DNA of 64,000 nucleotides, taken from assembly GCF_023223525.1 (NCBI RefSeq), contig NZ_JALPRX010000046.1, positions 21,572 through 85,571 of the forward strand, given 5' to 3'. A model generated the notes under the pieces. That model ran no database searches, was not told the origin of the DNA, and was given only the letters and a program-made list of their open reading frames with translations. A program made the translations under genes and the position numbers. Below, in pieces: positions 8,451-17,389 of the stretch. The number at the start of each line of letters is the position of its first letter. Positions within the stretch are counted from its first letter, which is position 1. The stretch is from Roseomonas acroporae. Its GTDB lineage: Bacteria; Pseudomonadota; Alphaproteobacteria; Acetobacterales; Acetobacteraceae.

Positions 8451-9254
8451 ATGCGTCTCAGCCAGGAACAGCTCGACCACTTCCAGCGCGAAGGCTGGCT
8501 CTTCCTGCCCGAGCTGTTCACCCCCGAGGAGGTGGCGGTGATGAAGCGCGAGGCGGAGGCGATCTACGAGCAGCACCGCCCGGAGATCTGGCGCGAGAAG
8601 AACGGCGCGCCGCGCACCGCCTTCGCCGCGCATCTCTACAACGAGGCGTTCCGCCTGCTCGGCGCGCACCCGCGCATGATCGAGCCGATCGAGCAGGTGT
8701 TCGGCGAGCCGGTGTACATGCACCAGTTCAAGATCAACGCGAAGTCCGCCTTCACCGGCGAGGTGTGGCAGTGGCACCAGGACTACGGCACCTGGAAGCG
8801 CGACGACGGCATGCCCGAGCCGCGCGCGATGAACATCGCCGTCTTCCTCGACGAGGTGTTCCCCTTCAACGGCCCGCTGCTGCTGGTGCCGCGCTCGCAG
8901 GAGGCGGGCGACCTCGAGGCCGGCCACGACCTGCAGACCACCTCCTACCCGCTCTGGACGCTCGACAACGAGACGGTGACGAAGCTCGTCGAGAAGGGCG
9001 GCATCGTCGCCGCGACCGGCAAGCCGGGCGGCATGCTGATGTTCCACGGCAACCTGGTGCACGGCTCGGCCGGCAACATCACGCCCTTCCCCCGCAAGAT
9101 CGTGTACCTGACGCTGAACGCCGTCTCGAACCACATCCGCCAGCCGACGCGGCCGGAATTCATCGCGCACCGGGACTTCGCGCCGATCCGCCCGGTCGCG
9201 GACGACGCGCTGGCGCGGTACGCGCGGCAGGGGCTGCCGCTGGCGGCGGAGTGA
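8451..9254 (+). CDS. Phytanoyl-CoA dioxygenase-family (PhyH/EctD-like) Fe(II)/2-oxoglutarate oxygenase
   Basis: A 267-residue non-heme iron hydroxylase. The Fe-binding H-X-D is in VWQWHQDYGTW and the distal His is in NLVHGSAGN; the 2-oxoglutarate-binding region follows (FPRKIVYLTLNAVSNH). The HQDYGTWKRDDGMPEPRAM stretch resembles the ectoine hydroxylase branch, but no ectoine genes are nearby, so the substrate is open. The ATG at 8451 follows a strong AGGGAGGAA site; it is 37 bp downstream of the GntR stop and surely co-transcribed with it. Confidence 0.88.
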   Translation: MRLSQEQLDHFQREGWLFLPELFTPEEVAVMKREAEAIYEQHRPEIWREKNGAPRTAFAAHLYNEAFRLLGAHPRMIEPIEQVFGEPVYMHQFKINAKSAFTGEVWQWHQDYGTWKRDDGMPEPRAMNIAVFLDEVFPFNGPLLLVPRSQEAGDLEAGHDLQTTSYPLWTLDNETVTKLVEKGGIVAATGKPGGMLMFHGNLVHGSAGNITPFPRKIVYLTLNAVSNHIRQPTRPEFIAHRDFAPIRPVADDALARYARQGLPLAAE

Positions 9255-9257
9255 TGA

Positions 9258-9510
9258 CGGCGGGGAGGGCAAGCGCCCTCTCCGGACCCCTCCCCAGGGA
9301 AGGCGCTGCCTTCCCTGGCACCCAACCGCCAGGGTCGAACGCATGCGTTCGACCAGGTTCCTGGACCTCCGCCGGCTTCGACGGTCGCTGGAACAGGCGA
9401 GGCCCGGAACCGGACGGGGGTTCCAAGGGGGCTTCGCCCCCCAACGGCCCTTGGGGCGGGAGGATACCAAAGGCGGGCGGCGCCCTCCTTTGAAGAGGGG
9501 CGCAAGCCCC
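9258..9510. repeat. Dispersed hairpin repeat, family A, copy 2
   Basis: Fills the gap between convergent genes ending at 9254 and 9514. It holds a series of stems: 9265-9280 (gagggc/gccctc), 9294-9318 (11-bp stem, loop gct; this 25-mer is identical to 54933-54957 in copy 3), a perfect 22-bp palindrome at 9333-9354, and 9424-9442 (ccaaggggg/ccccc type). Order and spacing resemble copies 1 and 3. A bidirectional terminator role for the convergent pair is plausible. Confidence 0.75.
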
Positions 9511-9513
9511 GCC

Positions 9514-11748
9514 CTACTTCTTCCCCGACGCCGCAGCGCCCGTCCGCCGCGCCGCCCCGGCGCGCCCGGCCGGCGGCCGCCACTCCCCGCGCTGGCGGAC
9601 GGTCCAGGCGTAGCGCGGATCGCCCTCCAGCAGATGCCGATGGTCGGCGAGCCGGTTGCGTTCCAGCCAGCCGATCGCCGCCTCCAGCTCCGCCAGCGTC
9701 ATCACCGAGCGCGCCTTGCCGCCGGAGACGCGCTTCAGCACCGCGTTGTAGCGGTGGTACAGCCCGGCCCCCGCCAGGCCGCCGCCACGCCCGCCGCGCG
9801 GTCCCTGCATCGCCGCCTCGTCCTCCACCGCCTGCGCCGCCACCATCTCGCCGAGCTTCGCGCGCAGGCGGCGTTCCACCACCGAGGGCGGGTCGAGCAG
9901 CTCGCCCTGCGCCTCCTCCTGCTCCGGGCGGCGCAGCGCCAGCTCGGGGCCGGGGGCGAGGGTGTGGAAGCGCAGCGTCAGCGCGTTGGATTCGAGCGGC
10001 GTGATGCCCGGATGCGCCTCCGCCAGCTTCTCGCGCAGCCAGAGCGGCAGCACGCCCTGCCGGCGGGGCTTGGGCTTCCTCGCCAGCGTGCCCTGCTCGG
10101 TCTCCATGCGCAGGCGGAAGCGGCCGAAGAGCGGGTCGTCCGGGTGGAACACCAGGGCGCGCTGGTCCTCGTAGCCGCCGGCGTGCGGATCGACCCGCGT
10201 CGCGCGCGCCACCATCTGCTCCAGCCAGGGGCGCGAGCGTATGTGCGTCAGCGCCGCCACCACGGCGACCTCCGGCGCGTCCAGCCCCTCGTAGGCCATG
10301 GCGACGGTGACGAGGATGGTCGGCTCCGGCCGCAGCCGGAAGCTGGCCAGGATGCCGTGCGCGTCGGGGCTGTCGGAGACGGCGAGGCGCGCCACGACAT
10401 CCGCCTGGTGCGCCGGCAGCCAGCGGCGCAGCACGTCGAGGTAGTGCCGCGCCGTGCTCTGGTCCGGCGCCACCACCAGCAGCTTGCCGAGGCCGCGCGC
10501 CGCCTCGTGCGCGGCCAGGCCGCGCGCGGCGCGGCGCCTGCCGCGCAATTCGCGCGTCGCCAGGAAGGCCTCGCGCAGCAGCGCCTCGGCGAAGCCGGTG
10601 CGCAGCGCGGTAAACAGCGCCGGGCGCGTGGTCTCGGAGGGGTAGAGGCCGGCGAGGCGGTGCGGCCCCAACTCCTGCCCCTCCTCGTCGCGCCAGCGCG
10701 CCTCGCCGTCCAGCGCGCCGAAGGTGACGGGCAGCACGGCGCGCTCGGCCAGCGCCTGGGCGCGGGAATAGCCGACCACCGCCCAGCCCGGCGCGTCGAG
10801 ATCCACCTCGCGCGTCGCCTTGCGCGGCCCGCGCCGGTAGGGGAGCCAGAGGATGCCGCGCCCGTCGGCGCGTTCCAGCGTTCCGGAGAGCAGCAGCCGC
10901 GCGGCGGCCGTCTCCAGCAGCGGCAGCAACGCGCGCGACCAGGCGCCGGCCTGCTCCTCGGCCTCGCGCTCGGCCGTGGTGGCCGGGGGCGGCATCGCGG
11001 CGGTCTGCGCGGCGGCCTCCGGGTCCACCTCGGCCAGCGCCGGCAGGTGGTGCATCTCGTCCACGACGAGCAGGTAGCGGTGGCGGCGGAACTCGGCGAG
11101 GTGCAGGTCGGGCGCGGCCGCGATGCCCTGGTAGGTGGTGACGTAGCCGGCCAGGCCGCGGCACGGGTCGGGCGCGTTCTCGGCGGCGCGCACGGAGAGG
11201 GCGTGCGGCAGGGCGGCGCGCCAGGCGGGATCGGCGAAGGCCTCCTCGGCCTGCAGGCGCAGGCTGTCGCGCGGCACCACCCAGCAGATGCGCTCGGCGA
11301 TGCCGGCCGGGATCAGGCGCGCGGCGGCCAGCACCGGCAGCAGCGACTTGCCGCCGCCGGGCGTCACGGCGGCCAGGATGTCGCGCGCCTCGGTCTGGCC
11401 GGTGGCGATGGCCTCGACGATCGCGGCGAGCAGGCGCTGATGCGTGCGCAGCCGGCGGGGCGGCGGGGTGGCGGGCGCCGAGGGCGGTGACAGCGGTCGA
11501 TGTTCCCGTTGCGTTGGAGTCGCGATCGAGTCGGGGCCGAGTCGCGCCCGAGTCGGCCCGATCGCCGGAACGCAGCGTGAACTGTGAGGGATTCCAATGT
11601 CCAGGCCGGTTGCGCCGGGCAAGGGCGGGACGTCCGCGGCCCCCGCCGGGTTCCGGTGCCCGTGCGGAACGACACCTCCCCGCCGTGCCGCGGGACACGA
11701 GGCTGGACAGCGGCGGGGCCGGGGCCGCAACATCGGCCCGCTTCGCAA
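9514..11748 (-). CDS. Superfamily 2 DEAD/DEAH-type helicase
   Basis: Up to 744 residues. Helicase motifs are in order: RTHQRLLAAIVEAI (Q/entry region), Walker A TPGGGKSLLP, motif II VVDEMHHLP, motif III LLSGTLE, motif V region AYEGLDAPEVAVV and motif VI QMVARATRVD. It should be an ATP-driven DNA or RNA translocase. The first 95 or so residues are Pro/Arg-rich and resemble translated intergenic DNA; no later in-frame ATG, GTG or TTG was found before the conserved part, so the start is uncertain. The C-terminal 200 residues have no recognised domain. No restriction or defence partner is next to it. Confidence 0.78.
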   Translation of the reverse strand: MRSGPMLRPRPRRCPASCPAARRGGVVPHGHRNPAGAADVPPLPGATGLDIGIPHSSRCVPAIGPTRARLGPDSIATPTQREHRPLSPPSAPATPPPRRLRTHQRLLAAIVEAIATGQTEARDILAAVTPGGGKSLLPVLAAARLIPAGIAERICWVVPRDSLRLQAEEAFADPAWRAALPHALSVRAAENAPDPCRGLAGYVTTYQGIAAAPDLHLAEFRRHRYLLVVDEMHHLPALAEVDPEAAAQTAAMPPPATTAEREAEEQAGAWSRALLPLLETAAARLLLSGTLERADGRGILWLPYRRGPRKATREVDLDAPGWAVVGYSRAQALAERAVLPVTFGALDGEARWRDEEGQELGPHRLAGLYPSETTRPALFTALRTGFAEALLREAFLATRELRGRRRAARGLAAHEAARGLGKLLVVAPDQSTARHYLDVLRRWLPAHQADVVARLAVSDSPDAHGILASFRLRPEPTILVTVAMAYEGLDAPEVAVVAALTHIRSRPWLEQMVARATRVDPHAGGYEDQRALVFHPDDPLFGRFRLRMETEQGTLARKPKPRRQGVLPLWLREKLAEAHPGITPLESNALTLRFHTLAPGPELALRRPEQEEAQGELLDPPSVVERRLRAKLGEMVAAQAVEDEAAMQGPRGGRGGGLAGAGLYHRYNAVLKRVSGGKARSVMTLAELEAAIGWLERNRLADHRHLLEGDPRYAWTVRQRGEWRPPAGRAGAARRTGAAASGKK

Positions 11749-11810
11749 GCGATAACCATAAGGCGCGGAGCACGAACCGGAACCCGACCCACCCTTCAGG
11801 AGGTGTGATC

Positions 11811-12902
11811 ATGGTTGCTTCCGTCGTGCCCGCGCGCCCGCGCCCGCACCGATCCCCCGCCCACGGCTCCGCTGGCCAGCGCGCCGCGCTGGGCCATCTC
11901 CGCCGCCGCCGCCTCGTCGGCGCCACGCTCGTTGCCGCCGCGGCCGGCCGGCCGGCACGTGCCGCCTCTCCCTGGCCCGAGCGGCCGGTGCGGCTGCTGG
12001 CCGCCATGCCGCCCGGCAGCACGCCGGACCTGATCGCGCGCGCCCTGGCGCCGGTCCTCGCCGCGCGCTTCGGCCAGCCCTTCGTGGTGGAGAACCGGCC
12101 CGGCGCCGGCGGCACGCTGGCCGCGGGCGCGGTGGCCCAGGCTGGCATCGGGTCGGGCGCCGGGTCGGGCGCCGGTTCGGGCGACGGGCACGTGCTCGGC
12201 ATCGTGATGGGTGGCCCGACCACCACGGCGCGCGCGCTCAACCCGGCCCTGCCCTACGACCCGGCGCGCGACTTCACCCCCGTCTCGCTGCTGGTGCGCG
12301 CGCCCTTCCTGGTCGCCGTCCATCCCGCCCTCCCGGCGGCGGACCTCATGGGGCTGGTGGCGCTGGCGCGCGCCGAGCCCGGGCGGCTCTCCTACGGCTC
12401 CGTCGGGCCGGGGACGGTGACGCATCTCGCCATCGAGGAGTTCAAGGCACGGCACGGCATCGCCATCGAGCACGTCGCCTATCGCGGCTTCGCCGAGATG
12501 ACGCTCGACCTGATCGCCGGGCGCATCCAGCTCGGCCTCGACACCCCCTTCAACGGCGTGCCGGCGGTGCGCGAGGGGCGGCTGAGTGCCCTGGCGGTGA
12601 CCGGGACGCGGCGGTTCGACGACCTGCCGGCGGTGCCGACCGTCGCCGAGGCCGGGGACCCGGCGGCGGCCTGCTTCGGCTGGACCGGGCTGGTGGCGCC
12701 GGCCGGCTTCCCGGCCGAGCGTGCGCGGGCGCTGGCTGCGGCGGTGCGGGAGGGGCTGGCCGAGCCGTCGCTGCGCGCGGTGCTCGGGCAGCAGGCGACC
12801 GAGATCGTGGGCAGCGATCCGGCCGAATTCGCGGCGTTGCAGCGCGCGGAGGCGGCGCGCTGGATCGCGGTGATCGAGCGGCTGGGGCTGCGCGCCGGCT
12901 GA
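11811..12902 (+). CDS. Bug/TctC-family tripartite tricarboxylate transporter substrate-binding protein
   Basis: A 363-residue Bug-family periplasmic protein with an unusually long Arg-rich leader (LRRRRLVGATLVAAAAGRPARA, cleavage near residue 51). The mature start WPERPVRLLAAMPPGSTPD, the VVENRPGAGG motif and SYGSVGPGTVTHLAIEEF are family hallmarks. ATG 11811 follows an excellent AGGAGG site. A Gly/Ser repeat (IGSGAGSGAGSGDG, coded by a 12-bp tandem repeat at about 12149-12186) interrupts a usually tight loop; it looks like a small repeat expansion. No TctA/TctB membrane genes are adjacent, as is common for Bug proteins. Ligand unknown. Confidence 0.88.
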   Translation: MVASVVPARPRPHRSPAHGSAGQRAALGHLRRRRLVGATLVAAAAGRPARAASPWPERPVRLLAAMPPGSTPDLIARALAPVLAARFGQPFVVENRPGAGGTLAAGAVAQAGIGSGAGSGAGSGDGHVLGIVMGGPTTTARALNPALPYDPARDFTPVSLLVRAPFLVAVHPALPAADLMGLVALARAEPGRLSYGSVGPGTVTHLAIEEFKARHGIAIEHVAYRGFAEMTLDLIAGRIQLGLDTPFNGVPAVREGRLSALAVTGTRRFDDLPAVPTVAEAGDPAAACFGWTGLVAPAGFPAERARALAAAVREGLAEPSLRAVLGQQATEIVGSDPAEFAALQRAEAARWIAVIERLGLRAG

Positions 12903-12928
12903 CGCCCGCGTCCGGCAGGCGGCGCCCC

Positions 12929-13630
12929 CTACCAGGGCACCGTCTGCCCCCGATGGTCCAGATAGGCGAGGCCCGCCTTGCCGCGCCGCGCCTCGATCAC
13001 CCCGGCGACGCCGCGCATGCTGGTCTCCACGTCCAGCGCGGCGTCCGGCCCGCCCATGTCGGTGCGCACCCAGCCCGGCGCGATCAGCAGCAGGGCGTGG
13101 CCGGAATCGCGACTGCGGGCGGCGTAGGAGCGCAGCAGCGTGTTCAGCGCCGCCTTGCTGGCCCGGTACACCTCCCAGCCGCCCGACTCGTTGTTGGCGA
13201 CGCTGCCGAGGCCCGAGGACATCGCGCCGATCACCCCGCCCGCCGGCACCAGCGGCGCGAGGGCCTCGATCGCCCGCAGCGGGCTCAGCGCGTTGGTGAC
13301 GAGGATGCGGGTGAACTCCTCGGTCGAGACCTCGCCCGCCGTCTCGGCCGGGTCGTTGGCGACGCCGGCGTTGACGAAGAGCAGGTCGAGCGACCGCCCC
13401 GCCAGCCGGCCGCGCAGGGCCTCGATCTGGTCGGGGTGGTTGATGTCCGCCCGCTCGATCTCCAGCCGGCCGCCGGCCTCGGCGGCGAGGTCGTGCAGCG
13501 GCTCGGCGCGGCCGCCGCGCTCGGTGGCGATCACGTGCCAGCCACGCCCGAGCAGCTCGCGCGCCAGGCCGAGGCCGAGGCCGCGCGAGGCGCCGAGGAT
13601 CAGGGCGAGTCCAGTTCCGGTATCGGGCAT
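12929..13630 (-). CDS. SDR-family oxidoreductase
   Basis: A 233-residue short-chain dehydrogenase of the C-factor/sniffer-like kind: GASRGLGLGLARELL nucleotide motif at residues 13-20, NAGVAND at about 86, and catalytic Ser with Y-X3-K in VYRASKAALN. The ATG at 13630 begins the first beta strand. It is convergent with the Bug gene ending at 12902 and upstream of nothing obvious. Role not identifiable. Confidence 0.87.
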   Translation of the reverse strand: MPDTGTGLALILGASRGLGLGLARELLGRGWHVIATERGGRAEPLHDLAAEAGGRLEIERADINHPDQIEALRGRLAGRSLDLLFVNAGVANDPAETAGEVSTEEFTRILVTNALSPLRAIEALAPLVPAGGVIGAMSSGLGSVANNESGGWEVYRASKAALNTLLRSYAARSRDSGHALLLIAPGWVRTDMGGPDAALDVETSMRGVAGVIEARRGKAGLAYLDHRGQTVPW

Positions 13631-13781
13631 GGCGGGTTTCCCATCGGCGGCGGCGGGCGGCGCGCGTTGCGCCGGCGCCCGCCGGAGATGGGGGCGGGCC
13701 GCGCCGTCGCCACCCCCGGGGCTTTCACCCCGCGCGCCCTTCGGGCGGCGCCTCGGCGCCCCCCCGACCGGGCCAGCCGGC

Positions 13782-13857
13782 CGGCGCCCCCGGTGGGCGC
13801 CCCCGGTAGGCGTTTCCGGTGGCGCCTCCGGTTGGTGCCGCCGGTGAACGTCCCCGG
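13782..13857. repeat. Imperfect 12-13-bp tandem repeat
   Basis: About six degenerate units of the type ggcgcccccggtg run in a row in the gap between the SDR and the next alcohol dehydrogenase (both minus strand). Apart from this array, the 287-bp gap shows only GC-rich sequence with no recognisable element. Confidence 0.55.
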
Positions 13858-13917
13858 CCCGGCATCGGCGCCGCCATGCGCGCGGGCAGGACGATCCCCG
13901 GCCCGCGCGCCGCCGGC

Positions 13918-14979
13918 TCAGGCCGCGACCAGCACCACGCGGCCAGTCACCTTGCCGTCCTTCAGCCGGTTCAGCGCGCTGTTGGCGCTGTCGACGTTGA
14001 GCGGCTCGCGGCTGATCGGGATGCCCGGGAGCGCGCCCTTCTTGGCGATGCCGACCAGCGCGCGCAGCTCCTTGGGGTTGCCGACATAGCTGCCCTCGAT
14101 GGTGATGGCGCGGATCGGCATCAGCGGCAGCGGGATGGTCATCTCGCCGCCGAACAGCCCGACCTGCACCAGCTTGCCGCCCTTGCGCAGCGCGTCGAAG
14201 GCGAAGCGCGAGGTGGCGGTGCCGTTGACGAGGTCGATCACCCCCGCCACCGGCCCGCCGCAGGCCGCGATGATCTTCTGCGCCGTGTCGGGGCCGCTCG
14301 CCAGCACCGTGTCGGTGGCGCCCTGGTCGCGCGCCGCCTTCAGCTTGTCCTCGGTGACGTCCACCGCGCAGATCCGCTTGTGGCCGAGCGCCTTCAGCAC
14401 GGCGATCGCCTGCAGGCCGAGGCCGCCGGCGCCGACCAGCACGATCGGCTCCTCGGGCGGCAGCGGCAGCAGCTTGTTGATGGCGCTGTAGACGGTGATG
14501 CCGGAGCAGGCGTAGGTGGCGGCGAGCGCCGGATCGAGGCCCTCGATGTCCACCAGGTGGCGCGGCGCCGGCGCCAGCACGTGCGTCGCGTAGCCGCCGT
14601 TCTGGTACACGCCGAGCGAGCGCGGCTGGAGGCACATGTTGTCCTCCTCGGCCAGGCACTTGTCGCACTTGCCGCAGCCGACCCAGGGGAACACCACGCG
14701 GATGTCGCCGGCCTTCACGCCCTTGGCGTCCGGCCCCCACTTCACGACGCGGCCGACGATCTCGTGCCCCATCGCCAGCGGCAGCACCACGCCGCGATCG
14801 GCGAGGTTCATCTTGCCGCGGCTGCCGAGGTCGTACTCGCCGTCCCAGATGTGCAGGTCGGAATGGCAGACGCCGGCATGCGTCACCTCCAGCAGCACCT
14901 GCTCGCCGGTCGGCTCCGGCGTCGGGATTTCCAGATCCTTGAGCGGCTGGCCGCTCGCGACCACGGCAAAGGCGTGCAT
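13918..14979 (-). CDS. Zinc-dependent alcohol dehydrogenase
   Basis: A 353-residue MDR alcohol dehydrogenase: catalytic zinc region VTHAGVCHSDLHIWDG and MGHEIVGRV, structural-zinc cysteines C-X2-C-X2-C-X7-C (CGKCDKCLAEEDNMC), and the NAD-binding VGAGGLGLQAI. It should interconvert an alcohol and aldehyde with NAD in the cytosol. The start at 14979 follows a purine-rich GGGGGAGACGAGG site. It differs from the dehydrogenase at 6317-7465 in subfamily and context. Confidence 0.9.
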   Translation of the reverse strand: MHAFAVVASGQPLKDLEIPTPEPTGEQVLLEVTHAGVCHSDLHIWDGEYDLGSRGKMNLADRGVVLPLAMGHEIVGRVVKWGPDAKGVKAGDIRVVFPWVGCGKCDKCLAEEDNMCLQPRSLGVYQNGGYATHVLAPAPRHLVDIEGLDPALAATYACSGITVYSAINKLLPLPPEEPIVLVGAGGLGLQAIAVLKALGHKRICAVDVTEDKLKAARDQGATDTVLASGPDTAQKIIAACGGPVAGVIDLVNGTATSRFAFDALRKGGKLVQVGLFGGEMTIPLPLMPIRAITIEGSYVGNPKELRALVGIAKKGALPGIPISREPLNVDSANSALNRLKDGKVTGRVVLVAA

Positions 14980-15309
14980 CCTCGTCTCCCCCGAATGAAC
15001 CCGTCTGGCGGCGATGGGACAGCGGCGGCGGGGCAGGGTCAAGCCTCCCCGGCCGAGTCCCGCCGGCGCGTCCGCGGCCCGCCGCCTGCCCGGGCGCGAT
15101 CCGTCGGCCCCCGTCCCGGATGGCCGGCGGCGAGGCGAAGGGTCGGGGCGGTCCCATCCGTTCGCCCCATGGCGGGCGCGGCGCCGCGCCCGGCCCGGCG
15201 GCGCGCCATGCCGCCGCGCGCCCGGGGCCCGGCGCCGGACCACGGACCCGGCCACGGCATCCCGGCGGCACGGGTGGCGGCGCGGTGTCGGCAGGACCAT
15301 CTCCGCCGC
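14980..15309. other. 330-bp divergent gap without a gene
   Basis: The region between the divergent dehydrogenase (minus) and extensin-like gene (plus) must hold both promoters, but no clear hexamers, dyads or repeats stand out in the GC-rich sequence. Open frames here look like compositional noise. Confidence 0.5.
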
Positions 15310-16005
15310 ATGCGCACCCTCCGACGCCTGCTGGCCGCGCTGCTCGGCCTGGGCATGCTCGCCCTGCTGGCGGCGCTCGCCATCCCCCACCTGCCGCCGC
15401 GCTGGAACCCGCTCGCGCCGCTCGACCTGCGCGCGCCGCCGAACCTGCTGACCGGCTGGAAGCTCGCCCGGCTCGGCGCCGACCCGGCCGCCTGCCTCGC
15501 CGCCTTCGCCGCCTCGGACCTCGCCCTGCCGCGCCTGCCGGATGTGCGCGCGGGCGGGGATTGCGTCGTCTCGCCGGCGGTGCGGCTGGAGCCGGGCGCC
15601 ACGCTGCTGCGCCCCGCCGGCCCGGTCGGCACCTGCCGGCTTGCCGCCGCCTGGGAGATGTTCGCGCGCCATTCGCTGCAGCCGGCGGCGCAGGACGCCT
15701 TCGGCCAGCCCGTGGTGGCGGTGCGTCACGTCGGCACCTTCGCCTGCCGCGACGTGGCCGGCACGGCCAGGCGCAGCCGCCACGCCACGGCCGACGCCAT
15801 CGACGTCGCCGGCTTCACGCTGCGGGACGGGCGGCAGGTGAGCGTGCTCGGCCAGTGGAGCGACGCCGGCCCGGCCGGGCAATTCCTGCGCGCGGCGCAT
15901 GCGGGCGCCTGCCGCTGGTTCGGCACGGTGCTCGGGCCGGACTACAACGCGGCGCACCGGGACCATTTCCACCTCGATGTCGGCGGCTGGCACGCCTGCC
16001 GCTGA
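15310..16005 (+). CDS. Extensin-like C-terminal domain protein (LAS peptidase fold)
   Basis: A 231-residue protein with one N-terminal membrane anchor or signal segment (LLAALLGLGMLALLAALAI). The C-terminal half has the LAS-type zinc motif S-X-H-X4-A-X-D (SRHATADAID, about residues 156-165) and the terminal H-X-H (RDHFHLD), so it is probably a periplasmic peptidoglycan endopeptidase or carboxypeptidase. The family is known as extensin-like/DUF in proteobacteria. Start ATG 15310 is supported by the signal segment. Confidence 0.85.
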   Translation: MRTLRRLLAALLGLGMLALLAALAIPHLPPRWNPLAPLDLRAPPNLLTGWKLARLGADPAACLAAFAASDLALPRLPDVRAGGDCVVSPAVRLEPGATLLRPAGPVGTCRLAAAWEMFARHSLQPAAQDAFGQPVVAVRHVGTFACRDVAGTARRSRHATADAIDVAGFTLRDGRQVSVLGQWSDAGPAGQFLRAAHAGACRWFGTVLGPDYNAAHRDHFHLDVGGWHACR

Positions 16006-16145
16006 GCGCCCCGCCCCGCCCCACCCCGCCCCGCCCCGCCTGGCGAGGCGGCCGGATGCGGATCGCGATCCCCATGCGAGGGCGATCCGCTGTAGCATCG
16101 GGCCTGCAACGGAGCGCGGCGCCAGCCGTGCCGGGAGGACCAAGG

Positions 16146-17126
16146 ATGACGACCCGCTTCGGCGGCCGCCGTGCCCTGCTGGGCGGCGGCGCGCTCGCCG
16201 CCATGACGCTCGCTCGCCCCGCGCTCGCGCAGGCGCGCTGGCCAGACCGCCCCGTGCGCTTCCTGATCCCCTGGGCGCCCGGCGGCGCGCTGGACGGCTT
16301 CATGCGCCTGCAGGCCGAACTGTTCCAGCAGGAGACCGGCCAGCCGCTGGTCATCGAGAACCGCCCCGGCGCGCGCGGCACGATGGCGGCGCAGGCGCTG
16401 CTGACCGCGCGGCCGGACGGCTACCTGCTGGCGCACCACCACCTCTCGGTGATCCGCCAGCCCTTCCTGACGAAGCGCCCGACCTGGGACCCGGTGAACG
16501 ACTTCACCTACGTCATGCAGCAGACCGGCTTCGTGTTCGGCCATGTGGTGCGCCCGGATTCCGGCTGGAACACGCTGGCCGAGATGTGGGAGGCGGCGCG
16601 GCGGCGGCCGGGGCAGCTCAGCTACGCCACCTCGGGCGTCGCCACCTCCAACCACCTCGCCATGGAGGAGCTGTGCGAGAAGGAGGGCGTGCAGATGCTC
16701 CACGTCCCCTTCCGCGGCACGTCCGAGAACATCACCGCGATGCTGGCGCGGCAGATCGACTGCATCGCCAACTCCAACGCCTGGCAGCCCAACGTCGAGG
16801 CCGGCGACCTGCGCCTGCTCTCGGTCTGGACCCGCCAGCGCCTGCGCAGCTTCCCGCAGGTGCCGACCCTGCTCGACCTCGGCTACGGCATGGTGGTCAC
16901 CTCGCCCTACGGCATCGCCGGGCCGAGGGGCATGGATCCGGAGCTGACGGAGGGCGTGCACCGCATCTTCCACCGGACGCAATTCCATCCCCGGGTGCAG
17001 GAATTCATGGCCCGCAACGACCTGCCCGACGAGTATCTCGGCCCGGCCGACTACCTCGCCTTCGCGCGGGAGCGCGCGGTGTACGAGCAGCGGATGGTGA
17101 CGCGGCTCAACCTGTCCATCGACTGA
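16146..17126 (+). CDS. Bug/TctC-family substrate-binding protein
   Basis: A 326-residue Bug protein with a signal peptide (GGRRALLGGGALAAMTLARPALAQ, about 30 residues) and the family pattern WPDRPVRFLIPWAPGGALD, VIENRPGARG and SYATSGVATSNHLAMEEL. ATG 16146 follows GGGAGGACCAAGG. Its 3' end is 84 bp before the first NifA site of the nif island, so it marks the left border. Ligand unknown; no membrane partners nearby. Confidence 0.9.
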   Translation: MTTRFGGRRALLGGGALAAMTLARPALAQARWPDRPVRFLIPWAPGGALDGFMRLQAELFQQETGQPLVIENRPGARGTMAAQALLTARPDGYLLAHHHLSVIRQPFLTKRPTWDPVNDFTYVMQQTGFVFGHVVRPDSGWNTLAEMWEAARRRPGQLSYATSGVATSNHLAMEELCEKEGVQMLHVPFRGTSENITAMLARQIDCIANSNAWQPNVEAGDLRLLSVWTRQRLRSFPQVPTLLDLGYGMVVTSPYGIAGPRGMDPELTEGVHRIFHRTQFHPRVQEFMARNDLPDEYLGPADYLAFARERAVYEQRMVTRLNLSID

Positions 17127-17210
17127 CGGCGGGCATTCCGGGGCGTCGGTCCGGGCGCCGGCCCGGCCCGCCTCGGGTGGGCCGCCTCGGGTGGGCGACG
17201 CGTAGCGGAA

Positions 17211-17250
17211 TGTCGCACTCGCGACACGCGGCCCTGTCGAGAGTCGGACA
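17211..17250 (+). promoter_or_regulatory. Two NifA upstream activator sites
   Basis: Two perfect TGT-N10-ACA sites: 17211-17226 and 17235-17250, 24 bp apart. They lie 64 bp before the -24 GG of the sigma-54 promoter at 17314, the normal enhancer distance. They indicate NifA control of DUF2478-nifO. Confidence 0.9.
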
Positions 17251-17313
17251 GGGCGGGCCGCCGCCCCGGCGGCGGCACCGACATGCCCTGCCGGTGCGCG
17301 CGCCGCCGCGCGT

Positions 17314-17329
17314 TGGCACGTGCGTTGCT
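17314..17329 (+). promoter_or_regulatory. Sigma-54 promoter of DUF2478-nifO
   Basis: TGGCAC-gtgcg-TTGCT matches the -24/-12 consensus TGGCAY-N5-TTGCW exactly. It lies 60 bp upstream of the ATG at 17390. Confidence 0.93.
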
Positions 17330-17389
17330 GCGTGCCGCTCACCGCCCTCAGCCATGTCCGGCCAGGATGGCGGAGCCAGGAGACCGAGG

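Noticed and set aside
9514..11748. Helicase as part of a restriction or other defence system
   Set aside because: No methylase, nuclease or other defence gene is adjacent; neighbours are Bug and PhyH genes.
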